In this document: one piece after another, positions 52,515 to 63,202 of the stretch
Position numbering within the stretch: position 1 is the first letter of the stretch
Layout of the letters: the number at the start of each line of letters is the position of its first letter
Origin: Stichopus chloronotus
Taxonomy: Eukaryota; Echinodermata; Holothuroidea; Aspidochirotida; Stichopodidae
Assembly (NCBI GenBank): GCA_021234535.1
Contig: CM037843.1
Span: 12,361,979-12,425,978, forward strand
Direction of reading: 5' to 3'
DNA: 64,000 bases
The notes under the pieces: model-generated
Databases searched by the model: none
What the model was told of the DNA's origin: nothing
The model's input: the letters and a program-made list of their open reading frames with translations, nothing else
Position numbers and translations under genes: made by a program

Positions 52515-54885
52515 GGTTCCTTGCATCAGCAAAGGAACCTGTGCAGTCAGGTTGGCGTGTGTGTGTGTGTGCATCTGTGACACTTGCTTAGGTACGCTGT
52601 AACTCAATAGGGGAAAGTCAGATGAAAGTCAAACTTGGTATGTAGGTTTGCCATATTGAGAAGGTGTGCCCTATCGTTTTTGGTGGATGTCAAAGGTCAT
52701 CTGGGGGAACTGGGGGCAAAAGTCTGTTTTGCTTGGGTATGCTGTAACTCAATAGGGGAATGTCAGATGAAAGTCAAACTTGGTATGTAGGTTTGCCATA
52801 TTGAGAAGGTGTGCCCTATAGTTTTCAGTGGAAGTCCAAGTTCATCTGGGTGAACAGGGGGCATAAGTCTGAAAACCTTGTTATACTATGGATGCTCATA
52901 TGTTCCATCAGTCACCCTCCAATGCATCATGGAAGTAGTGCTTGAGTTAGCAGTTTCTTGATCAAATATAAAAGCAGCAGTGCTGTTTGCAGTTCCGTAG
53001 GTGTTCAGACCCGACAAGTTTTGGCTGGATCAGTTTACCTCCTCATGCCTGAGTGCTAATGTGTGCATTCATGTAAGTGTCTTTTCAATTAAGCCGTGTT
53101 CCCATTTGAGTGAGCGCGGTGGATCATGGTTTTATTGCATCGAGTGGTGTCGAATAACTTGATCCAGAACCGCGTTCCCATTTGAGTGAGCGCGGTAGAT
53201 CAACATGTTATATGAACACATTGCGTAAGCACGAAAAGGTCACCAACGTTTACAAGTCGGATATCACACACTAGCACTGTATCACAAAAATGTACAAGTG
53301 CGCGTGTTGCTAACTGCATGCACACTACAACAGCAGCATAGTATTGGTCATATCATAATTTTGCAGCTTAGCACTAACTTTGGGCCCACGTCCACGACGT
53401 ACTGAGGAGCGTGAGGTATTAACACATGTCAAGAACGTCATTTGTTTTTTAATATGGAGGTAAACATTGCTGGTCTGGCAAGTTTGCTCGTGCTTCTATC
53501 TCAGTTAAGAGTTTATTACATCGAAGGCAGTTGACCACTTGAAGAATGTTTCTCTTGTTGCACTAAAATGCCATTCGGCAGTTTATATACACTTTATATC
53601 AGGGGTTCAATTTATCGGTAACAGAGCAGATGTAAGAAGAAATTGTTTTGAAAAGCAACATACCGAAAATAAGTCAACGAACAGACCAAATTTCTTATAA
53701 ATTATCAGGGCGCAACTTTAAAATCCGTACCATATGAACGTGCTCGCTAGTTCTTTTAATTATACCTGATACCTTGTCCGATTGCTACCGATTCTAAATT
53801 AGTACCATTATCAGAATTGCAGTAACTTAGCCCCTTCTCGGTCAATCAGTAGCGAAATACAGGCAGAAAATGTGCGCTGTACATGTACGCTACACTACTG
53901 CACTATGGTGTATACACTTGCCCTACTAGCGACGTGCCCAGCGAGGCTTAAGTTAGAACTAATTACCCGCGTTTGCCACCGGAAAGCAAATGCATGCCGG
54001 GAAGGAATAAACCGGAGATCCAGGGTCACTTGATCTACCGATGTGTTCCCATTACGAACTTTGATCCAGAGCGGTCGATCTGATCTACCCCGATGGGTGC
54101 ATCAAAATCGGTGGATCTTGATCTTGAGTGAGCGTTGTTGATCCGCGTTCCCATTAGAGTTTGATCTAGCGCGGTAGATCTTGATCCACCGCGCTCACTC
54201 AAATGGGAACACGGCTTTAGTGAGGTGGGCAGGTAACAATAAAAGAAAATAAGTCAGTTGGTGTTCTGACCAGTTTAAACTAGACACCAGTATAGTTCCC
54301 TCCAGGGCATGCTGTCAGTTTGATGGACTTTAAAGGGGCATAGATGTGATAAGCCTTATTGCAATTTGCAGAGCCCCTTCTTGAAATGAGAGATTCACAT
54401 TTGTTTGTGTTTTGAAAAATGAATGAGATATTGCTGTATATTGCAGAAATCAACATTTTCAATTCATTGCACGAATTGAAATGGCCTTTTTTGGTATTTA
54501 TGAACTTAGGCATATCATTTTACAGTATGTGTATTTCAAGTACAAAGAACAATAGTGCCCACAGGCTGTTGTGAAATCATGCAAAATACTTCTTTTCTTA
54601 CAGATTGTATGTAACACTTGATGGTTGGTCACGTTAGTGCTATGGAAGTGGTTCCATGTTGGTGCATGTTTATCATGTTTGGGGTCCAATGTCTGAAATG
54701 GGCCATTTTGTAAAAGCATGAAATATGTTTCTGTTTCTATAGATTTTATGTTACAGTGAGGGTTCATGGTCAGAAATGGACCATATGGGCTATTGTACAA
54801 AATAATGCAATATGCTCCCTTTTACTTCATAATTTACATTACACTCTCCATATGTGCAAGGAACCACAGTGCCCTTGGGCTCTTG
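52515..54885 (+). mobile_element. Helentron-like element, family B (complete, with Harbinger-like MITE inside)
   Basis: 5' hairpin GGTTCCTTGCATCAGCAAAGGAACC, pure GT tract, two tandem units, then the same unique 3' half as 9750-10627. It ends GCAAGGAACCACAGTGCCCT, then TGGGCTCTTG. It is interrupted by 53092-54216. A family A element begins two bases after its 3' end. Confidence 0.78.
53092..54216. mobile_element. PIF/Harbinger-like MITE, 1125 bp
   Basis: Terminal inverted repeat of at least 34 bp: AGCCGTGTTCCCATTTGAGT continuing GAGCGCGGTGGATCA, matched exactly on the right. Further copies of GATCTACCGCGCT-type words lie subterminally. Flanked by TTA on both sides (53089-53091 and 54217-54219). 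The related copy without the insert (about 9955-9970) has a single TTA, proving a 3 bp TTA duplication, the Harbinger hallmark. No transposase is encoded. Confidence 0.85.
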
Positions 54886-55333
54886 TTGATTCCTTGCTGA
54901 AGGCAGAAGGAATCTATGTGATGGTGATGTCGTGTGTGTGTGTGACGCCCTGCTTGTAAACACGATATCTCAAAAAGGGTAACCATGACAGATCTCATAC
55001 TTGGTGTGTGGGTTGGTCATAGTTAGCAGATGATCCCTATTGTTTTTGGTGGAGGTCAAAGGTCATTCGAGGTCACCAGAGGTCAAAATGTGAAAACCTT
55101 GTAAACACAATATCTCAAGAACAGTCACTGTGACTGATGTCATACTTGGTGTGTGGGTTCCCGATACTGGGTAGGCGATCCCTATTGCTTTTAGTGGACA
55201 TCAAATGTCATTTGAGGTCACCAAAATGAAGGTTATTTTGGGTTAAAGGCAAATGTGTTGTTTCAAGAACGGTAACTGCAGTAACTCTCATACTTGTCAT
55301 GTGGATAATTCATGTTTGTTATAATATAACCAT

Positions 55334-58300
55334 TAGGGTTGGGCGGTATCCCGGTATCCAAGTCATTACCGGTATTCGCAGTACCGGTATTAGCAGTACC
55401 GGAAGAAAATCTGAATACGCGAGTACCGGTACTTTTGAATACTTCGCAGTACCAGGAAAAATTTTTGGTGGGAGTGGTACCGGTACCGCCTACAACAAAT
55501 AAACAAAAATTTGTTTTTTCGAATGTAGCGTTAATAGTTACATATCAACATCAAAATGGACCAAAAACAAATTCCAAATCCATTTTAAAACTGTTCATTT
55601 CAATATCTCACTAAAACAAACCTCAGTGCTTCTGAAAGTAAATGTATTCATCGCCGTAACGATTGAAGTTAACGTAGTACACAGTGGCGGTCCCTGTCTT
55701 ATGTTTAACAAAGCAGCTATCTTCCCTAATGTTGGTACAATCATGCAAACCATGCAGGCTAAACCTACACATATTGCCCATTTTGTTAACACTAACCTGC
55801 TGTAAACGACGAGTAAAGCACCCGTGTGTTATACTAAACAAAAGCGAACTGAAAAAGAACAGCTCAGCTATGTAGAAGTGGAAAGAGGAAAAGTTATGTT
55901 TAGGCATAATTCCAGCGGTGATTTTTTTTTTTTTTATTATTGTGGGCCTCCTTGATGCCTGTCTTTGTACATTTTTTGGTCCCTTGCAACGTCTACACAT
56001 GAAGTGGCTCATGCAGTTACTCTAGCGGATTGGTGACGCTAATGTCACGGGTTCGCTCCCCACTCGGTACTTCGTTTACCCTTTTTTTCCTCTCTCTCTC
56101 TCTTCTTTTCGAACGTATTGGTTTGAAAACCTTGACTCAAGTTCCTAAGTCACCGCAAACACTATCAATTAATGACGATGATGAAGCAACAAAAAGAAAA
56201 AAGAAACAACAAAGATAAGCTGTTTTTCTGCAGCCGCCCTTCGTCTTATTCAAGACATATTTTATGATCTTGAGATGGATCGTGACTATGAGTTGCCTTT
56301 GGGGATACATATCATGATACTTACTATCGTATGTAGGCTATAGATGCTCAAACATGCTACGTGGGACTAACTTTACGGAAATCAGGTTACTTGGAAATTA
56401 AAAAAGTTTGAAATGTTTGAAAATTGTTTTTTACGGTATTTGAGCACCACGTCGGTGACATTAATATAGATGAACTGCTGCTGATCGGTCTATATTAAAC
56501 CATGTTCATTATCATAGTAATTCCGACGATCCATTTAGGACAGTCCCAGCCAAAAATTTTGCATCAGAAATGTGTTCTAAGGGAATTTCGTGGAACTAGT
56601 ACACATCATCATAACTCTGTCGGATTAACTCCGATTAACACAGAAATTGCACAGATAGAAAGATCATACTCAAAATACTTTTTGAAATTTCCTCAAGTAA
56701 AGGAAAAAGTCCGTATCTCCTTCCGTTTTCGAGTTATGAGCAATTTTGTGTTTTAAAATATTAATTTAAACTGCTTCCCAAGTCTTTGGCATAACTTTTT
56801 TAGGTTATCCTGCTGCTACAGTACAGCTTCCCAATGTAATCCAGCTTCATTCATTACTCAGTCGATGGGCTTATAATGACTATAATCAAGGTTACCAGTT
56901 TGTTTGTGGAGTTACCCGCCAATTTTTTACCTGATACCAAATTACCTGAAGTGAAAAAAAAAAAACTCCAAGCAAAAACTAGCCCCTCCTTGAGGAAACT
57001 TACCCTGTCTTTTTGTACAGTGTAACACTTGTCAACGTTTTCAACACACTGCCATATGATATACATCATTACATAATCTATGTTTCTACAAGTGGAGAGT
57101 AAATTGTAAACCCGTGACCGTCCCACTCGGGAAACTACTAAATCAGGGGAAAAAAATTCTTGATATTTCGCGATAAAGCTGGTGTTTTATACTTATTTCA
57201 ATTATACCCAAGAAGCACCAAAATGCATGCACTTTCTAATTTTTACTGGCCCACAAAGGTGAAAACTAAAACAAATTTGCCTCTTCTGGCGTTTAAAATG
57301 CCATATGGCAACCCTGATTACAGAAATAGGAAGGCAGACAGGCACACCTGGTGGAAAAGAAGATTTCCGGCACTAATTAAGCTATGAATTGCGACAAACG
57401 GGGACATTTTTACTTCACTGAAGTGATGCCATTAATAATGAAAATTTCATTCACATCACTGCATAAGGTGGATTGGGAATTTCCACGATTCTTGATTATA
57501 CTGTAAGCAACATTCCGATCCTGCCTTGCATCTAATTATGAACGTAAGTCCTGCCTGCCACTAGCATTTTAAACTCCTGATTGGCTGTCGAAAATCGCGG
57601 GAAGTAAAGTCTACGAATGGATCTGCAAACTTGCACACAATATATTTCAATTCAAGGCTGTCAGTCATTTGAAACTGAGGTCTTGAGGGAGGGGCATAGA
57701 CAGCTTACTCAGCTTAGATCGGATCTGAGTAGGTGATCAACAGGTAAAAATTTCCTGTTGAAATAGTACAGTGACTCGCTCGCTTCGAACCACAGTAGTA
57801 TACGATGCACATACAGTTGTCTGCTTGTATCATGAAAGATACGTTGTTTGTGTATATCACAGGTGGTTCTAGGTGGTTAAGTATACACTATTAACTACAT
57901 AGGTGTAGGTAATAGTGTATACTTAACGCTTGGACCACCCGTACTGTATATAAGCGGCAATGAAAGTGAATTTGTATTTCTGGAGAAAGTAAAACAAAAC
58001 AAGACAAGGTTTCAATGATTTTGTGTGACGAAATAATTCGTAAGTAATGTACAGTAATCAGATCACCTGACTTAAGAATTTTTAGGCCGCAAATGGCAAC
58101 TGGGTATGTTGACAAATGATCGCATCGGCAAAAAAGTAGTCGCCGATTTAGTTGCTGTATTCAGTGCTGCTCTCAAACCCTGCTAAAGCTACCCAAACTA
58201 AAGTTTTTACCTCGTCGTTTGATGTTTTTTTCAATGAATTTACAGGAAGACATGAATGCAAGTTACTGCATTACCACCACAATATATAGAGCTCAAAACC

Positions 58301-58444
58301 TGTTGTTTTTGTCACGTTCAACAAGACACAGATCCTTTTGTTTTTAGCATGTTGAACACGTAGTCAATCCCGGTACTTGCATAAATACCGGTACCGATGC
58401 ACTGCGAATACCGGTACTGATTTTCCTGGTACCGCCCAACCCTA
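55334..58444. mobile_element. hAT-type non-autonomous element, 3.1 kb
   Basis: TAGGGTTGGGCGGTA at the left pairs with TACCGCCCAACCCTA at the right (allowing small gaps). Near each end are several scattered ACCGGTA words in both orientations. The flanks are ATAACCAT and GTAACCAT, an 8 bp target duplication with one change. The intact family A copies read ATAACCATGTAGCAAGG at this place, an empty site. 8 bp duplication and TAGGG ends define hAT. No transposase ORF is visible in 3.1 kb, so it depends on another copy. Confidence 0.85.
55990..56070 (+). repeat. Possible tRNA-like SINE fragment inside the hAT element
   Basis: Contains CTCTAGCGGATTGGTGACGC (A-box like) and GGGTTCGCTCCCC (good B-box match) at tRNA spacing, followed by T/CT-rich DNA. 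Weak case; it may be chance. Confidence 0.3.
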
Positions 58445-58492
58445 GTAACCATGTCGCAAGGAATCACAAAGCCTTTTTGGCTTTCTGGTTGC

Positions 58493-58846
58493 ATGTTACA
58501 TTTTGTCACCTTCCAAGTACTGTACTTTCATTTTGCAATGCTACAAACAAAGATTACCTCTACTTAATTCAGTGACTGCCCTAAGTTTCGACACCCCTAT
58601 GTTCCGACACACTTATATTTCAACATGTACACTTAGACTCCGACAGCAGCGGCTGATCAATGCGTCATTACTACGCTGAGCATCATAGCTGGGACCCAAA
58701 ATGGTGCCTGATGTAATGAATGTTTTGTAACATATAGTGTCAGAACATGGGGTGTGGGAACAAAAGTGTGTCAGAACATAGGGCTGAAACCCTCAGTTCA
58801 ATTGTGTGAGCTACAGCGGCATTGCTGCACTAGTTTGGACAGTACG
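58493..58846 (+). repeat. 350 bp duplicated block (partner 18868-19213)
   Basis: Near-identical to 18868-19213. It starts immediately after the 3' end of the family A element. Confidence 0.8.
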
Positions 58847-59355
58847 AGAAAAAAAAAGTATTTGCAGCAGTCTTCTTTAGTTTGGTAGGGTAGATAGGTA
58901 GGCTTAACTGTATGTTATTGCCTGGAATGCTGTCCAGCTGGTTCCTGAAGGTTGTCTGTTGGCAAGGCAAGGATGCCCAGTCTAGCTTTGTGGAGATACT
59001 TAAGCCTGTTTGCAGGTTTTTCTCTCTTTATGTCTCTGTACCAATCGTTCAATTACCTCTTGTCAGATTGGCTAGTGTATAATGCTGAACCAACAGCGTA
59101 TTTTTCCTGAGAAAGTTTTTGTGTATTATTCCCTGATTTGGTAATGTAGAATTTTTGGAATTCCAATTAACTATTCTATATCCCTGTTTGAAAGCCTAAA
59201 GCATTTCTTTTCCACACCAAAAAAGTTCATTATTGTGTTGATGACGATGTCCAAATAGTTGCTATGACCTGATTGACGGCTGATAATGGACATTCAGAAA
59301 TCGCATTTAGCTCCGCTCTGTAGCCTGTGTGCATAACCAGTGAATGAGAGTGTTT
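58847..59355. other. Unassigned intronic sequence
   Basis: No coding or repeat signature recognised. Confidence 0.4.
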
Positions 59356-59490
59356 CAGTTTCAGTTTAGTCTTCATGTATCCTCTATGAGAGGTATAAGG
59401 GACACAATTTTAGCAAAAATAGAAAATGTACAATAGATACATAGATGACAGTCGAATTAAAGATACGTAACGGACAGGAGTGTAGACATC
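59356..59490 (-). repeat. Probable 3' tail of a non-LTR retrotransposon (minus strand)
   Basis: On the minus strand the sequence reads through a T-rich stretch with TGTACATTTTCTATTTTTGC, then CCTCTCATAGAGGATACATG, and ends in repeats of AAACTG. Terminal hairpin plus short tandem repeat is the usual 3' end of invertebrate LINEs. No ORF is seen upstream. Confidence 0.4.
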
Positions 59491-61920
59491 TAGATTGTGT
59501 TGAAATCTTAGGATGATGAATTAAGTAAGAGTTGGCACCCTCATCAAATTATATGCTGGATGAAGTTGAAATTAAGAGTATTTATTTAAATGCTTACATT
59601 ATCTTGCTACGAAACAAACATAAATTACAAGTTATGGATTTAGATTTTAATTGAAAAAGGTCACACATCTTTGTAGAGCTCAGTCTTGTTCTAAAGCAGG
59701 GCTTGAGAAACAAATTTCTTTTGTTTTTAAATGCTTCACATTCTAGGATATAATTGAATTCATCCCCTAAATAATTATTACCCTTTAAATTACAAATTCA
59801 ATCACAAAATACAACATCGCCTGAAACAGTGGGAATATCGGTATTTGTGCAACAAAACTTATGTAGATAATTTCAAGTTCGGAAGTCAAGGATCTGCAGA
59901 CTCTCTTCAAATTCAAGGCTGGTCTTGAACATCCTGTATAAGCAGTGGCGGTATATCGATACTACTGTTATTAGTTGGTATTCCCACAATACCCATACCG
60001 TCTATATGCGTTTTCAACAATATCAATATATAGTGAAATTGATATATAGAAGAAATATCTAAAATATCGATATCATACTACATAGTAACATAGTAGCATA
60101 CTGGGTCAACTGTTAATATCAACAGTCAGTAGCAGTGACTATTAAAGTACTAACTAAATGACACAGATTGATTACCCTCCGTCTCATGTTACAAGGACAC
60201 TTACATTCAACTTGTGTCTCTGACCCCCATAACGAGAGCGGCCCTAGTTGCAGTCGCTACACCCATGTATACTTGCATTTCGATTGCTACACACATGTAT
60301 ACATGCACTTTGACCGTGCATTAGCAGTTGTCAACATTAGGTACAGGGGTTACAGTGTCAGGTACACACACAGTGTACAGGGTTCAAAGCAGCAAGTTCA
60401 TACAGTGCGGAGTACGAACGTTGAGCGACACACATTGTCACTTGGCCATTTCCGTGGGACAACACTCACAATTTGTCATCCCTATGGGAAGTTTCAGTTT
60501 CTGTAACAACGACGTCACGATGTACAAAAGATAAAACCAAAGTAGAAGGGCTGGATCACTGCATTTTAAAAACAGGTGTGCAGTAAAATTGTCACTTTTT
60601 TCCTGTTGAAGATTTTCCTCTTTTACGCCATGGGGAACTTGTTCGTATCGATAAAATATCGGTCGGTATTTTAGATAACTAGGGATATTTTGGGGGCAGG
60701 CTTAAGCTTGTTGATGAATACTGACAGGCGAGTTCAGCTTTACTGAGGCAAAAAACGAGTTCAGTAAAACCCCTTATTTACAGGTTTGCGTAGACTATAT
60801 AGTAGTGTAAGGGTCAAGTACTCAGGAATCAGGGGCTTTTAATCCGTTTAGGCGTAGTTTCAGATTAGTGGGGGATAATTAACCTCCAGTTTTCTGAAAG
60901 CATTAGCTTGCACAGTGATGTGAGATATTCTCCAATGTCAAAGACAAGGGGCTGCCTAGTTCAGTTAAGTTACTTCTTTTATACGTCCAATACGAAGAAA
61001 ATCTGGAGCAATTGCATCAGTGTGTATCTTGCCTAGATGTACACAGCACAGGTGCCATGAGAAATTTGCGACTTTAGTGATTAGTTTCCGATAGGCCTCA
61101 GTCCTTTTCTTTTATGATTGCTGCTCAGATTGGGTATGCTATTCTATCAATCACATGAATTTGAAGAAAAAAATAGCAAGGTGTAGGACCACCGATTTTG
61201 CATGATCGAGAAAAAACCGAATTGAAGTTTAGTACGAAAACAGAATTTATCAATTTTGGAGGAGTTTCTAAAACTATACATTTTGATTAAAAAAGTTAAT
61301 TAAGGAAATGCACACGGTTTACAGCTGTTTTAAGTTTCCTTATCAATTTTACAATGGTTGTCAAAGCCACAAACTTTTACGTATACAGTAACACTGCAGT
61401 ACGTAGTATGCAGGTCGACCCCAGCAGACCAGCTGCAGCTGGCCAAAACATCTGTTTGACTCAACCGAGCATTCCCCATGAGCGCTAGCACTGACTAAGG
61501 TAGGTCCAGCCCTCGAAAAAAAGGAGGTAACTTCGTAAACAAACATATTTGCTTCTTTAGCGCCACAATATATCACAACTCATCGAAGTTCTCTTTTTCT
61601 ACAAATGCAAGATAGACTCTCAATATTGAAAACAGGAGAAATACATTTATACTTTTCTTTACATAATATGAACTCTGTAACTAACAAACAGTCGGCTGTT
61701 CTTTCACAGGGAATGAAATACTGTACCTACACATTTCCGAGGTGGATAGGCTATTCGCAACATACCTAATTATGTTAGGATAAAATTAACGTTAATTTAT
61801 AGAAGGCTGTGCACGATCTTTTGTACATTTTTAATGAGAGTCTTTTGGTACATACATTTAAAGCTTAACATTACATGTAATATAGTTTGGTTTACATAGG
61901 ATATGCAATATTTGAGATAA
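59491..61920. other. Intron f, unassigned, with a possible decayed inverted element
   Basis: ATATCGATAC-type words at about 59952 and 60645 face each other, but no clean terminus exists. 61720-61930 is a third, partial copy of the repeat at 51690-52490 (AGGCTGTGCACGATCTT). No gene. Confidence 0.4.
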
Positions 61921-62346
61921 TTTTAACTTATTTCCATTGACAATGCTACACCAAAAGTTAACCAATTATACCTCAATTAATTTTTTTGACTTATGGTGTC
62001 CTAATTCACCATATACCATGCAATTTGGTGTATACTTGCTGATTTTAAGAATTTGCTTGAAAAATTTCACATGAAAAGCTTCAACTTGGCTGTTATTATC
62101 ACACCCTCACACTTCACACCCATAGAGCAGAATAGGAAGAACTAGTTGGTTGAAGAGCTGAATTTGTAAATCCAGTGGTAGTCTTGGATTGTGAGATTTA
62201 CGTAATTAACTGTACAGAGCTTGTCAAGCTTGATTAACGTGTTTATTAACAGCCTTTGTAAATCTATTGTTATCATTAAAAGTACAACCCAAATAGGAAT
62301 AATCCTCAGCAACTTCAACTTGAAGAGTCCTCAAGAGTGAAACTCC
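61921..62346 (-). pseudogene. Non-LTR retrotransposon reverse transcriptase, C-terminal fragment
   Basis: One minus-strand frame reads, in order, YSYLGCTFNDNNRFTKAVNK, LPLDLQIQLFNQLVLPILLY with GCEV, then TPNCMVYGELG, then LVNFWCSIVNGNKL. This series (YLG-F, LF-LV-PILLYGCEVW, TPNCMVYGELG, VNFW-LVNG) is the conserved region C-terminal to the RT of many invertebrate LINEs. Several stops (for example TGA replacing the Trp after GCEV) make it a dead relic. Catalytic RT motifs would lie further right and are not recognisable. It is antisense to dync1h1 within intron f. Confidence 0.75.
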
Positions 62347-62698
62347 AAGTGAAACTTGTTATGTCTAAAAGTGTGCTTTTTCGTGAAACGTGTGTCCTTA
62401 CGTAGCCTCCAAGTGTCTACCAACATGGGGGATCAGTGAAGAATGTAAATAAATTATGTAACCGTGATTATTGCATACCCTCTATAAGCAGGTGTGAATA
62501 AAGCTCACTTGGAACAACTAGAAGTAATGGATGTATCAGTAAAAGGACGTTTATGCCGCTTTCATCCATTATGAATTGAAACACTTATAACAAAAGAGAA
62601 TATCTCATAGGACTGGGATAAATTAAACTCTCAGTTTCATCTCCTTAGTACTGTAAAAGCTTCTTAGTAAAATGGATCCGAATGATTTTTCTCAACAG

Positions 62699-62770
62699 GT
62701 GGAGGAGAGACCAACCATTTCTCTGCTGGTCGCAGGATTGAAAAAAGATGTTCAGGGATTGATCGCAGAG
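62699..62770 (+). CDS. DYNC1H1: Cytoplasmic dynein 1 heavy chain, exon g (tail domain)
   Basis: A 72 bp phase-0 exon encoding VEERPTISLLVAGLKKDVQG and LIAE. Acceptor TTTTTCTCAACAG, donor GTAAGA. It follows exon f in the known protein (RT-E-R-T-x-EK|VEERN-ISLLVAGLKK) with no residues missing, across an intron of about 21.9 kb. The coding sequence continues to the right beyond the window. Confidence 0.95.
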
Positions 62771-63202
62771 GTAAGAATTCAACGACTATGCTTAAAGGAA
62801 GTTAATCTCTCTCAGTTGTAACTACAGATGTCCCTTCCTGAAAGAAACAGCATTTTGTGTCCATCACTGAAAGGTTATTAAATAATGGTTGTAAATAACA
62901 TATATGTAGACACTCAGCTTAACTAGCCATTACCTATTTGAAAACAGTGAAAGTAAAGCTGAGAAGGCACAGCTCTGTGCTTTGCCTTCTTTCAATCTAC
63001 TTTCATTGCAAAATCATGATAAACTCCGTCCATATTGTGAATATTTTAACAAGTCAACTTGAGCAATAGGAACAGCTTCTGAAATTATAATGTGCTTAGC
63101 ATTAATTGCCCATTTTACTTGTTTGTATAGTTTTGTACTGCATACATGTGTGTAATACCAGTGCAGCACACAGTATGATTATCTGTGAATGAATGTGTTT
63201 TT
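62771..63202. other. Start of intron g, no recognised feature
   Basis: Plain intronic sequence between exon g and the next repeat. Confidence 0.5.

Larger units (their letters stand above)
54888..58488 (+). mobile_element. Helentron-like element, family A, interrupted by a 3.1 kb hAT element
   Basis: 5' hairpin GATTCCTTGCTGAAGGCAGAAGGAATC, GT tract and three units (four-half-site cluster at 55053-55085). The unique 3' sequence follows, split at 55334-58444, then GCAAGGAATCACAAAGCC ... CTGG at 58488. The first base lies two T residues downstream of the preceding family B element. Confidence 0.78.

Noticed and set aside
55334..55350. TAGGGTT words as interstitial telomere sequence
   Set aside because: The words are single and form the ends of inverted-repeat elements; there is no TTAGGG array.
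60168..60506. 112-residue open frame in intron f
   Set aside because: Built on short internal repeats (CACCCATGTATAC, CACACATGTATAC); no recognisable domain or splice support.
59940..60680. Inverted element bounded by ATATCGATAC words
   Set aside because: The facing words are short and AT-rich, and no terminal repeat or target duplication could be aligned.
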